Shown piece after piece: positions 6,682 through 14,324 of a DNA stretch of 19,638 bases. The notes under the pieces were generated by a model. That model was given only the letters and a program-made list of their open reading frames with translations. It was not told the DNA's origin and did not search any database. Position 1 is the stretch's first letter, and each line of letters starts with the position of its first letter. A program made the position numbers and the translations under genes. This DNA is from JBCCRH01 sp039208045 (GTDB lineage Bacteria; Bacteroidota; Bacteroidia; Chitinophagales; Saprospiraceae), in assembly GCA_039208045.1 (NCBI GenBank), contig JBCCRH010000057.1, forward strand, positions 1 through 19,638. Direction: 5' to 3'.

Positions 6682-9150
6682 ATGACTATTGTTCAGGCTA
6701 CAAAATACATAATTCAATGTTCCCTCGTCCTTTTTGTCCTTTCATCTTGTGGTACGGCAAAATACTTGGAGCCTAATGAATATCTGCTGGGTAAAAATAC
6801 GATTCATTTCGAGGGCAAGTACAAGCCCGATGATAAGCGGACGCTGCGCTACGAGATGAGTCGCCTCTACAAGCAAAAACCTAATAATAAGCTCTTTTTC
6901 AATTACTTTGTTGACCGTTCCTGGTTTTATTTGGCTACGGAAGCGCCTGGCGATACTACATGGTGGGATAATTGGCAGCGCAAAGCACTGGGTGAACCAC
7001 CTACCATATTTAATCCTGACCTTATGGAAAATACGGCCGAATCCATGGAGTATTTTCTAAAGTATAAGGGCTATTATAATGCCCAAGTATTTCCTGACAA
7101 CTACATCAAGCGCAAAAAGATGTATGTTGATTACAATGTCAACACCGGCTATCAGCATATTATCGATAGTGTATTTTACAAGAGTAGGGACTTGAAGGTG
7201 GATAGCATTATCAATAGCATTAGCGCCACCTCGGCTTTTAAGCGTGGAAATGGCTTAGATGCTGAAATTTTTGAGCAAGATAAAGATCGCATTGCCAAGC
7301 ATCTCCGCAATTCTGGCTATGCTTTTTTTTACAGCAATTCGTTTGCCCCCATGCTCGTGGATACACTCCGAGAGGCCCGGCAAGCGGATATTACGATCGA
7401 AGTACTCCCGCCTTTTGACGATAGCACACACACGCAGTATTATGTGGGAGATATTAAAATTTATACGGCATACAGTCCCATTACCCCTGATTCGCTTTTG
7501 CGCGATACTTTTATCCAGAATTATCACTTTGTTGTTCCGCTAGAAAATCCATTTCCAGTAAAGGCACAAACTATTATTGACCAACTCTTCCTGCGGCCAG
7601 GAGCACTATATCAACAAGACCTATTTGAAAAAACGAATCAACAGCTCTCCAAGCTAGGCGCTCTGCGCTTTGTCCGTCTTAAACAAGTGGTTGATACGCT
7701 GGCGAACGATAAACTCAATATCAGAGTAGAACTACGCCCCAATTTCAAAATGGAGATGGGTGTCGATTTTGAAGTCAACTATACCAACCGAAACAACGCC
7801 AACAATGCGGGTAGCCTAATTGGAATTTCGATAAGCCCTACCTTCCGCAATCGAAATGTATTTGGCGGTGCAGAAGTACTGGCGACAAATATATCTGCTG
7901 GGGTAGAAATCAATCCCAATTTAAGTGGAGAACGCTTTTGGAATACGATTGATCTTCGTTTTCAAAATGACTTATATTTTCCACGTTTTCTGGACTATTT
8001 GAAGTTTTGGAAGGGCTTAAGCAAAATCAAGCTTGGTAAGAAAGGGAGTGTAATTCGACCTTCTTTTTATCAGCAACTAGAAGAAAGTGCCACTACTCGT
8101 ACTTCATTGAGTTACAACTACCTACTGATTTTGGATTGGTACCGCTACCATTTACTCAATGCCTCTTATGGATTTGATTTCCAAAAATCCAATACCCACC
8201 GCTACATCATTAATCATATTGGTATTGATTACCTTAGTCCACGTACCGAACCCGATTTTGAAGAATTACAGAAAGTTAATCCGTTTTTAGAGCGTAGTTT
8301 TGGTCAGCAGCTCTTTGTAGGGCTCCTCTTTCGCGACTTTAGCTATGTATATAATGGTCGTCCTAATCGATTTGGTGAGTCTAACTATTTTGGATTGAAT
8401 ATAGAACTTTCAGGCTTTGAACTGTGGGGGGTCAATAGCCTTTTTAATCAGTGGACGGGCAGGAATGATGTTTTTGGTATTGGCTCCACTAATTTTTCTC
8501 AATATTGGCGCATTGAAGGCGATTATCGATACTACCGCACGCTTTCTGCCAAGCATAGCCTTGCAGCGCGGGCTTACTTGGGCGTAGCTAGACCTTTTGG
8601 TTTTACTTCCGATGTTCCCTATGTTAAGCAGTTTTTTGCGGGTGGCCCCAATGGGATTCGAGCGTGGGCGGCGCGGGGCTTGGGCCCGGGAGGTTTTGAA
8701 GATCCTGAATCACGCAATCCAAATAATACTACTCGGCTCTATCAGACAGGGGACATTCACCTGGAAGCTAATGTAGAGTATCGTTTCGATATTTTTTGGC
8801 TACTCAAAGGCGCCTTGTTTATCGATGCAGGTAACGTTTGGACCTTTAACAGAGATCCTGATCGCTGTGGCTCACAATTCTTATTTACGGAATCTACTTT
8901 TAGCTGTGGTACCGAAGACACCTTTACTAACGATCCCTTTTATAAGCAGATAGCCATCGGCACTGGCTTTGGCTTTCGTTTTGACTTGACCTACTTCCTG
9001 CTTCGTTTAGACCTGGGGGTACGCTTGCGCAATTCGTTTCCACGACGAGACGGCAATAGCGTTACAGAAGCGGATTACTGGGAAGATTTTCAGGGCTTTC
9101 GCTTCAATCGGAATGTAAGTTTTAATTTGGGGCTGGGCTATCCGTTTTAG
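6682..9150 (+). CDS. tamL: TamL, Omp85-family lipoprotein of the translocation and assembly module
   Basis: An 822-residue outer-membrane protein. The start is the ATG at 6682 (MTIVQATKYIIQ); the GTG 9 nt upstream is less likely. Its signal ends in a clear lipobox, VLSSC (Cys23). A lipid anchor on an Omp85 protein marks the Bacteroidota TamL form of TamA. Residues about 35-340 hold POTRA-like modules, for example NYIKRKKMYVDYNVNTG. From about 365 to the end is a 16-strand-type beta barrel with many aromatic strands and a C-terminal LGLGYPF. The Omp85 L6-loop motif is GGPNGIRAWAARG at 654-666, with R660 as the conserved arginine. The role is insertion or folding of outer-membrane proteins with TamB. 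No tamB follows; instead the stop overlaps that of the opposing nuclease gene by 4 bp. Confidence 0.9.
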   Translation: MTIVQATKYIIQCSLVLFVLSSCGTAKYLEPNEYLLGKNTIHFEGKYKPDDKRTLRYEMSRLYKQKPNNKLFFNYFVDRSWFYLATEAPGDTTWWDNWQRKALGEPPTIFNPDLMENTAESMEYFLKYKGYYNAQVFPDNYIKRKKMYVDYNVNTGYQHIIDSVFYKSRDLKVDSIINSISATSAFKRGNGLDAEIFEQDKDRIAKHLRNSGYAFFYSNSFAPMLVDTLREARQADITIEVLPPFDDSTHTQYYVGDIKIYTAYSPITPDSLLRDTFIQNYHFVVPLENPFPVKAQTIIDQLFLRPGALYQQDLFEKTNQQLSKLGALRFVRLKQVVDTLANDKLNIRVELRPNFKMEMGVDFEVNYTNRNNANNAGSLIGISISPTFRNRNVFGGAEVLATNISAGVEINPNLSGERFWNTIDLRFQNDLYFPRFLDYLKFWKGLSKIKLGKKGSVIRPSFYQQLEESATTRTSLSYNYLLILDWYRYHLLNASYGFDFQKSNTHRYIINHIGIDYLSPRTEPDFEELQKVNPFLERSFGQQLFVGLLFRDFSYVYNGRPNRFGESNYFGLNIELSGFELWGVNSLFNQWTGRNDVFGIGSTNFSQYWRIEGDYRYYRTLSAKHSLAARAYLGVARPFGFTSDVPYVKQFFAGGPNGIRAWAARGLGPGGFEDPESRNPNNTTRLYQTGDIHLEANVEYRFDIFWLLKGALFIDAGNVWTFNRDPDRCGSQFLFTESTFSCGTEDTFTNDPFYKQIAIGTGFGFRFDLTYFLLRLDLGVRLRNSFPRRDGNSVTEADYWEDFQGFRFNRNVSFNLGLGYPF

Positions 9151-9986
9151 TCACTCTTCTTCTTATTGATTTCAGCTATAATCTGAGTTGTTTCACCAAT
9201 TGACAGGCCAACGATTCTGGCAATCAGATCGATTGAAAGATTTTCATTTAAGGCCTTTTCTATCACCTCTATTTTTGCCTTTTTTTCTGCTGCAATAATC
9301 TTTCCTCGTTCATCTTGTTCAGCAATAGAGGCATTATCGTAAGCGATCCATTCATTTTTGTTCCAGCTATATCGATCTGCCTCTTTGTAAGCTTCCATCA
9401 AGCCATCATCATTTACATGTTCTGGAATGACCTCTAGGTTCTCTGCATTTTTAATAAAAAAGACCCATTTCTCTGTTAGCGTTTCCAGTTCATCCATTTC
9501 CAGTTTAAACTTTCGCAACTCGATAAAGGTGAACTGTATATCCTTGAGCTTATGCTCTAGCGTTTCTCCATTTACAATAATATGATGGGATAGATAGGAC
9601 TTGCTGTCAAAAAAATCGAAATCTAGAATTCCAATAAAAAAGGCTGGCCTTAACAAAGGATACTGCTCCCCTCGCTCAATCTGCATAGAATACTCCCTAC
9701 AAGCGTAGTATTGTACTCGCTTATCGAATCCGTCGACACTAGCTACTTGCATTTCTACAACAAATTTCCGCCCTGTCTCATCCTTTGCTCTTATATCGAT
9801 AATACTGGCTTTCTCTCCTCTAATTCTCGGTAATTGATTAGGATCAATAATTTCGACCTGCACAATCCGATCTGAGCCTTCAAACTTTAGTATAGCGTTT
9901 AAAAAAGAGATGAGAATTTTGGTCTTTTTTTCATTGCCAAAAATCTTTCGGAAAGCAACATCGTTAGTAACATCAACAAATTTCAT
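9147..9986 (-). CDS. Rpn-family recombination-promoting nuclease (PD-(D/E)XK transposase-like)
   Basis: A 279-residue protein of the PDDEXK_2 / YhgA-like group. It begins with the family hallmark DVAFRKIFGNE. The nuclease core is visible as D64 (SIIDIRAKDE) and E78-x-Q80 (KFVVEMQ), matching the D...ExQ form of the PD-(D/E)XK fold. QYYACREYSMQIERGE and YPLLRPAFFIGILDF follow as expected. The C-terminal 60 residues are helical and lysine-rich (EKKAKIEVIEKALNENLS). Members studied in E. coli cut DNA and raise RecA-independent recombination; they spread widely although they lack a normal IS structure. No terminal repeats flank this gene. Catalytic residues and length look intact. It is tail-to-tail with tamL and stands alone. 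Confidence 0.92.
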   Translation of the reverse strand: MKFVDVTNDVAFRKIFGNEKKTKILISFLNAILKFEGSDRIVQVEIIDPNQLPRIRGEKASIIDIRAKDETGRKFVVEMQVASVDGFDKRVQYYACREYSMQIERGEQYPLLRPAFFIGILDFDFFDSKSYLSHHIIVNGETLEHKLKDIQFTFIELRKFKLEMDELETLTEKWVFFIKNAENLEVIPEHVNDDGLMEAYKEADRYSWNKNEWIAYDNASIAEQDERGKIIAAEKKAKIEVIEKALNENLSIDLIARIVGLSIGETTQIIAEINKKKSD

Positions 9987-10058
9987 AGGTGGAACTCTGT
10001 TTGTGTTCTAGCCTAAAGCTACAACAAATTCGGCTAGCTGTCCAGTTTAATGAAAGCG

Positions 10059-10703
10059 CTACTTGAACAATGTCCTACGCCCATACTTACTACAAATAGG
10101 GCATTTATAAGGGTCATGCCCCCGCGCAGGACAATACTCTCGGCCAAAGAAGATAATTTGCAGATGTAGTTTATTCCATAGCTCTCTTGGGAAGACTCTT
10201 TTTAGATCTGCCTCCGTCTTCGTGACATTTTTACCGGTGCTCAAAGTCCAGCGGTAGGCCAGGCGGTGGATGTGGGTGTCAACGGGAAAGGCAGGTTCTC
10301 CAAAAGCTTGTGACATCACTACAGAGGCCGTTTTGTGGCCCACGCCAGGCAGTTCTTCTAAGGCTTCCATATCTTGAGGTACTTCGCCATTATACTTGTC
10401 TAAAAGAATGTGCGAAAGGTCGTAGATGGCCTTGGATTTGCGAGGCGATAAGCCACAGGGGCGGATAATTGCTTTGATGTCTGCCACGTCCATTTGGGCC
10501 ATGTCGTAGGGGTTGTCTGCTTGCGCAAAAAGGTGGGGCGTTACTTTATTGACGCGTGCATCAGTGCATTGGGCAGAGAGCAATACAGCTATTAAGAGCG
10601 TGTATGGATCAGTATGATCTAATGGGACAGGAGTTTCTGGGTACAGCTCTTCCAACATGATGGCGATGGCGTCTGCTTTTTGCTGGCGACTTAGGCGACT
10701 CAT
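10059..10703 (-). CDS. nth: Endonuclease III (DNA glycosylase/AP lyase) with altered Fe-S motif
   Basis: A 214-residue base-excision repair enzyme that removes oxidised pyrimidines and cuts at abasic sites. The helix-hairpin-helix is ELPGVGHKTASVV, with catalytic K124 (E. coli K120); the catalytic aspartate is D142 in FPVDTHIHRLAYR (E. coli D138). Overall length is normal. The C-terminus is unusual. The family's C-x6-C-x2-C-x5-C ligands of the 4Fe-4S cluster are replaced by C191, C201 and C204, that is C-x9-C-x2-C, with no fourth cysteine before the end. The cluster may be absent, three-ligand, or completed otherwise. The ATG directly follows the purM stop (TAGATG, no gap), so the two are one operon and probably translationally coupled. 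Confidence 0.92.
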   Translation of the reverse strand: MSRLSRQQKADAIAIMLEELYPETPVPLDHTDPYTLLIAVLLSAQCTDARVNKVTPHLFAQADNPYDMAQMDVADIKAIIRPCGLSPRKSKAIYDLSHILLDKYNGEVPQDMEALEELPGVGHKTASVVMSQAFGEPAFPVDTHIHRLAYRWTLSTGKNVTKTEADLKRVFPRELWNKLHLQIIFFGREYCPARGHDPYKCPICSKYGRRTLFK

Positions 10704-11879
10704 CTACTTAGCTTTATATTCAAAATGGCCATATGGACTGTTTACCACAACACTGGCTTCAGTAGAAGGTTCTACATGCCCAATTACTTTCGCATCAATC
10801 GAAAACGATTGAGCCAGTTCTATTACTTTTTGCGCTTGCGCTTCTGGCAGATAGACTTCCAAGCGATGGCCCATATTGAATACCTGGTACATCTCTCGCC
10901 AATCCGTATTCGATTCGGCTTGAATCAGCTCGAAGAGCGGCGGCAACTCAAAAAGCTCATCCTTTACGACTTTAACGCCTTCGATAAACTTACCCACTTT
11001 CGTTTGCCCTCCCCCAGTGCAGTGGATCATCCCATGAATAGAAGGCAGGAACTGATCTACTAACTGTTTTATAAATGGCAGATAGGTACGAGTAGGCGAT
11101 AAAATCATCTTGCCTATGGTGGTCGTTTGATCGCCAATGGTAATTTCTTCTGTCAGTTGCTTACTTCCAGTATAAATCACGGAGTCTGGCGTATTATGAT
11201 CAAAAGAATCAGGATACTTACTGGCGTACGTTTTAGCAAGCACATCATGCCGAGCAGAAGTCAGGCCATTGCTACCCATCCCCCAATTGTAGGCGCCTTC
11301 GTAGTTAGCTTGCCCAAAAGAAGCTAGTCCAACAATGACATCTCCGGGCTGGATATTATTGATCACCAAGTCACTTCTACGCATCCTCGCAAAGGTGGTA
11401 TATCCTACATCGATAGTACGTACAATGTCGCCTACGTCGGCTGTTTCGCCACCAGCTAAAATAATATTCACCCCGTACTCAGCCATTTGATTGGCAAATC
11501 TAGCAGCCGACTCAATCAATACTTGTAACACCTCGCCAGTAATCAAATTTTTATTGCGCCCAATGGTAGAAGACAATACAATGCGATCCACGCACCCCAC
11601 ACAAGCCATATCGTCTACATTCATGACAATAGCATCCTGTGCAATGCCCTCCCAAACACTTAAATCTCCGGTTTCTTTCCAGTACAAGTAAGCTAAACTC
11701 GTCTTCGTACCTGCGGTATCGGCATGCATAATATTACAAAAGGCCGGATCAGCAGCGACGATATCAGGCAAGATTTTACAAAAGGCCATAGGATACAAGC
11801 CCTTATCTAATTTAGCAATAGCTGCATGTACTTCCTCTTTTCCAGCAGAAACTCCTCTCAAATTGTATTTATCGGCCAT
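10704..11879 (-). CDS. purM: Phosphoribosylformylglycinamidine cyclo-ligase (AIR synthase), divergent long form
   Basis: A 391-residue enzyme that closes the imidazole ring, turning FGAM and ATP into AIR, the step after PurL. The ATG at 11879 (MADKYNLRGVSAGKEE) is chosen; a TTG 42 nt upstream is open, but the -7-like box TACTTTTG lies between them at 11897-11904. The AIRS fold is supported by MHADTAGTKTSLAYLYW, AIVMNVDDMACVG, ILAGGETADVGDIVRTIDVG and HCTGGGQTKVGKF. These are variants of the textbook PurM motifs (DGVGTK, VND, GGGL), and the protein is about 45 residues longer than E. coli PurM (345). I recall similar long forms as usual in Bacteroidota. The promoter has no good -33 box. It is followed without a gap by nth. 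Confidence 0.87.
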   Translation of the reverse strand: MADKYNLRGVSAGKEEVHAAIAKLDKGLYPMAFCKILPDIVAADPAFCNIMHADTAGTKTSLAYLYWKETGDLSVWEGIAQDAIVMNVDDMACVGCVDRIVLSSTIGRNKNLITGEVLQVLIESAARFANQMAEYGVNIILAGGETADVGDIVRTIDVGYTTFARMRRSDLVINNIQPGDVIVGLASFGQANYEGAYNWGMGSNGLTSARHDVLAKTYASKYPDSFDHNTPDSVIYTGSKQLTEEITIGDQTTTIGKMILSPTRTYLPFIKQLVDQFLPSIHGMIHCTGGGQTKVGKFIEGVKVVKDELFELPPLFELIQAESNTDWREMYQVFNMGHRLEVYLPEAQAQKVIELAQSFSIDAKVIGHVEPSTEASVVVNSPYGHFEYKAK

Positions 11880-12000
11880 GATTTTACGATTTTGCACAAA
11901 AGTACAATGGTTATCCGACAATTTTTGAAGACTCTAATCTTCTCTTTTTCAGGAAACTCAAAACCTTTTTGGCCGATTTCAGTTTTTTTAACACATTTGA

Positions 12001-12032
12001 TTGTGTAAGACTCCCTTGGAATTCTATATTTG
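12001..12032 (+). promoter_or_regulatory. Bacteroidota-type promoter upstream of the M23 peptidase
   Basis: TTG at 12001-12003, a 21-nt spacer, then TATATTTG at 12025-12032, matching TTG-N21-TAnnTTTG. A transcript would begin near 12039 and leave a leader of about 125 nt before the peptidase frame. The rest of the 11880-12163 divergent gap holds a small hairpin (CCTTC at 12131-12135 with GAAGG at 12142-12146) and no other convincing gene. Confidence 0.55.
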
Positions 12033-12163
12033 TGACATAACACAAGCATTAGTCCATCCCATGCATAAGGCCATATAGCCGATTTATTCATTAGTAACAC
12101 TCTACTTCTCGTTACCCCTTAAGACGTTGTCCTTCTCATGCGAAGGAGCCCTTTCGAGCTATT

Positions 12164-13585
12164 TTGTTATTATTGTTTAACTCAAATGCGAAAACAGTGG
12201 ATATACCTGATTCGATTAGAACTGCTTTTAAGAAAGTAAAGAAAAAACATATTATTGGGGTTAACATTCTGATTTTCTCACTAATACTTTCAGCGGTAGC
12301 CTTAGACTATTTCACTGGCTTCGGCCACTTTTCACAAGCTAATTTGTCGACTACAGCAGAGATAAAGCAGCCCATCAGTTCCTTTCCGATAACAGTGCCG
12401 ACGATCAAGTACGGATTTGTAGTAGACACCTTTCAGCTAGCTGAGAAAGTCATACAACCTGGGCAAAACCTGGGAGATATTCTTACCAACTATAATATCG
12501 ACTATCCATCAATTGAGAAATTGGTAGCTAATTCCAAAGATATATTTGATGTTCGACTACTAAGAGTAGATAAGCCGTATACGATCTTGAGCCAAGACAC
12601 CACCCAATCGGCAGACTATTTTATCTACGAACCTAGTGCATACGAATATATTGTTTTTGAGTTGAAAGATGACTTTAAGGTAGAGCGCGTCAAACGACCC
12701 ATTACTACTGAGACAGTTGCAGCCAACGGTGTGATTGAATCTAGCCTTTGGAATGCGATGGTTAATGCAGGGCTTAGCTTTGAGATTACTTCTAAAATGG
12801 AAGATGCCCTACAATGGCAAGTGGATTTTCACCATATCGAGAAGGGCGATGAGTTCAAGCTGATCTATGATCAGGAATATATCGATGGCGAAAAGGTAGG
12901 TATTGGGCAACTACGATTGGCGCAGTACAAGCGAGATACCCAAAGCTTTTATTCGATCTATTTTGAAAATGAAGATGCTGAGATTAGTGGTTACTACGAC
13001 CTGGATGGACGTCCGATGAAAAGCAAGTTCTTGAGGGCACCAGTAAAATATTCCCGTATCTCTTCTTATTACAATCTCAATCGTTTCCACCCTGTTCTGA
13101 GGAGAGTTCGCCCACATTTAGGGACGGACTATGCAGCACCTCGTGGTACTCCAATTTACGCTATCGGCGATGGGGTAGTCAATCGCGTTGGCTACACTAA
13201 AGGGAATGGTAATTTTGTAAAAATAAAGCATGACAAAGTATACGAGACACAGTATCTACACATGCAGCGTTTCGCAAAGGGTATCAAAGTAGGTACTTTT
13301 GTACGTCAAGGGCAGGTGATTGGCTATGTCGGTTCTACTGGGCTCGCTACCGGTCCACATGTTTGTTTCCGCTTTTGGAAAAATGGCCGCCAAGTCAATC
13401 ATCTTAACTTAATTTTCCCTCAGCCCAAACCATTACCAGAAGAAGTGCTTCCTGCATTTTTCGAAACGCGTGATGAATATATCAAGCAGCTAAATGCCCA
13501 TTTGCAGCTGGCTGTAAATGAAGAACCAGCGACGGAAGCGCCTGATGACTTGAATCCGGATATTAAGGCTCAGGGCAATCCATAA
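12164..13585 (+). CDS. MepM-like M23-family metallopeptidase with HxC in place of HxH
   Basis: Up to 473 residues. No in-frame ATG exists near the start; TTG at 12164 or GTG at 12197 are the options, so the N-terminus is uncertain. A membrane anchor lies at about residues 30-50. Residues 65-140 resemble the LysM/OapA-like part of MepM. A second beta domain (HIEKGDEFKLIYDQEY, then FLRAPVKYSRISSYYN) also follows MepM closely. The LytM domain has H318 and D322 (HLGTDYAAP) and H366 (YLHMQRF). The last motif is GPHVCFRFW, with H399 and C401 where peptidases carry HxH. In LytM the second histidine binds zinc, so cysteine may take its place or the enzyme may be inactive. The likely role is murein cross-link cutting in the periplasm. 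A strong terminator follows. Confidence 0.88.
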   Translation: MLLLFNSNAKTVDIPDSIRTAFKKVKKKHIIGVNILIFSLILSAVALDYFTGFGHFSQANLSTTAEIKQPISSFPITVPTIKYGFVVDTFQLAEKVIQPGQNLGDILTNYNIDYPSIEKLVANSKDIFDVRLLRVDKPYTILSQDTTQSADYFIYEPSAYEYIVFELKDDFKVERVKRPITTETVAANGVIESSLWNAMVNAGLSFEITSKMEDALQWQVDFHHIEKGDEFKLIYDQEYIDGEKVGIGQLRLAQYKRDTQSFYSIYFENEDAEISGYYDLDGRPMKSKFLRAPVKYSRISSYYNLNRFHPVLRRVRPHLGTDYAAPRGTPIYAIGDGVVNRVGYTKGNGNFVKIKHDKVYETQYLHMQRFAKGIKVGTFVRQGQVIGYVGSTGLATGPHVCFRFWKNGRQVNHLNLIFPQPKPLPEEVLPAFFETRDEYIKQLNAHLQLAVNEEPATEAPDDLNPDIKAQGNP

Positions 13586-13600
13586 AGATTAACCACTAAT

Positions 13601-13638
13601 CAAAAAAGCCGATCGCTCAGGAGGGATCGGCTTTTTTG
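13601..13638. terminator. Intrinsic terminator, two-way
   Basis: CAAAAAAGCCGATC (13601-13614) pairs perfectly with GATCGGCTTTTTTG (13625-13638) around a 10-nt loop. A T-run ends the plus-strand hairpin and the A-run gives a T-run on the minus strand. It can therefore end both the peptidase transcript and the opposing yqgE transcript, which stops 26 nt away. Confidence 0.93.
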
Positions 13639-13663
13639 TTTTAGGCATTTGGCAAGCCTGCTA

Positions 13664-14224
13664 TTAGTTCCAACTAAAATATTCAGGTAGCTTAGAGATA
13701 ATTGTATAAGTATTTCCTTTATTGTACATCACCTGCTCCCACAATTGTGCAGGCTTTGACTTGAAGAGATAGTTTGCATCCATATCTGCCAGTACCCAGC
13801 TTCCATAGCCCATTTCGTCACTCAGCTGCCCTTCTGACCAACCGGAATAACCTACAAAAAATCGGATGTCTCTCGGATGAATCAATTTTGATCTGATTAA
13901 AAACTTGAGCTTTTCAAAATCTCCCCCCCAGTAGATCCCGCCACTAACTTCTGTGCTGTCATCGAGCAAAGGCCCACAGCAGTGGAGGTAATGAATGGTA
14001 TCCGTCTGCACAGGTCCTCCGAAGAATACTTCCGCTTCAAAATCTTCTGGGAAATCTTCTAAAAGTTGGTCAATTTTCATATTGAGCGGCTTATTCATAA
14101 TGAAGCCTATAGTTCCCTCTCCTCCATGCTCACAGAGCAATACTACAGAGCGCTTAAAATTAGGGTCTAACATGAAAGGTTCTGCCAAAAGCAATTTTCC
14201 TACACCAACTTCATTTTGAACCAT
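13664..14224 (-). CDS. YqgE/AlgH family protein (UPF0301, DUF179)
   Basis: A 186-residue cytoplasmic protein, full length for the family. All the recognisable blocks are present: GKLLLAEPFMLDPNFKRSVV near the N-terminus, HGGEGTIGFIMNKPL, VFFGGPVQTDTIHYLH, GGDFEKLKFLI and FFVGYSGWSEGQLSDE. The fold is known from structures. The biochemical role is not settled; the name AlgH comes from alginate regulation in Pseudomonas and should not be read as function here. The start is the first ATG (MVQNEVGVGKLL). About 100 nt separates it from the upstream TonB receptor gene on the same strand. That gap has no convincing promoter pair, so co-transcription is possible. It ends at the shared terminator. Confidence 0.94.
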   Translation of the reverse strand: MVQNEVGVGKLLLAEPFMLDPNFKRSVVLLCEHGGEGTIGFIMNKPLNMKIDQLLEDFPEDFEAEVFFGGPVQTDTIHYLHCCGPLLDDSTEVSGGIYWGGDFEKLKFLIRSKLIHPRDIRFFVGYSGWSEGQLSDEMGYGSWVLADMDANYLFKSKPAQLWEQVMYNKGNTYTIISKLPEYFSWN

Positions 14225-14324
14225 CGTTTCTTGTATTTATGTTCATTCTCGATTCCACAGTAATATCCTCCCTAATCAGTAAAAAAACAAAACTTTACCG
14301 TAATAATAGTGACACCAAATCGGG

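Noticed and set aside
9147..9986. Complete insertion sequence around the Rpn gene
   Set aside because: No terminal inverted repeats or target duplications are visible; the family is transposase-like in name only.
12138..12239. 33-codon ATG frame ahead of and overlapping the M23 gene
   Set aside because: There is no family likeness and the composition is odd; it is kept only as a possible leader frame in the findings, not as a gene.
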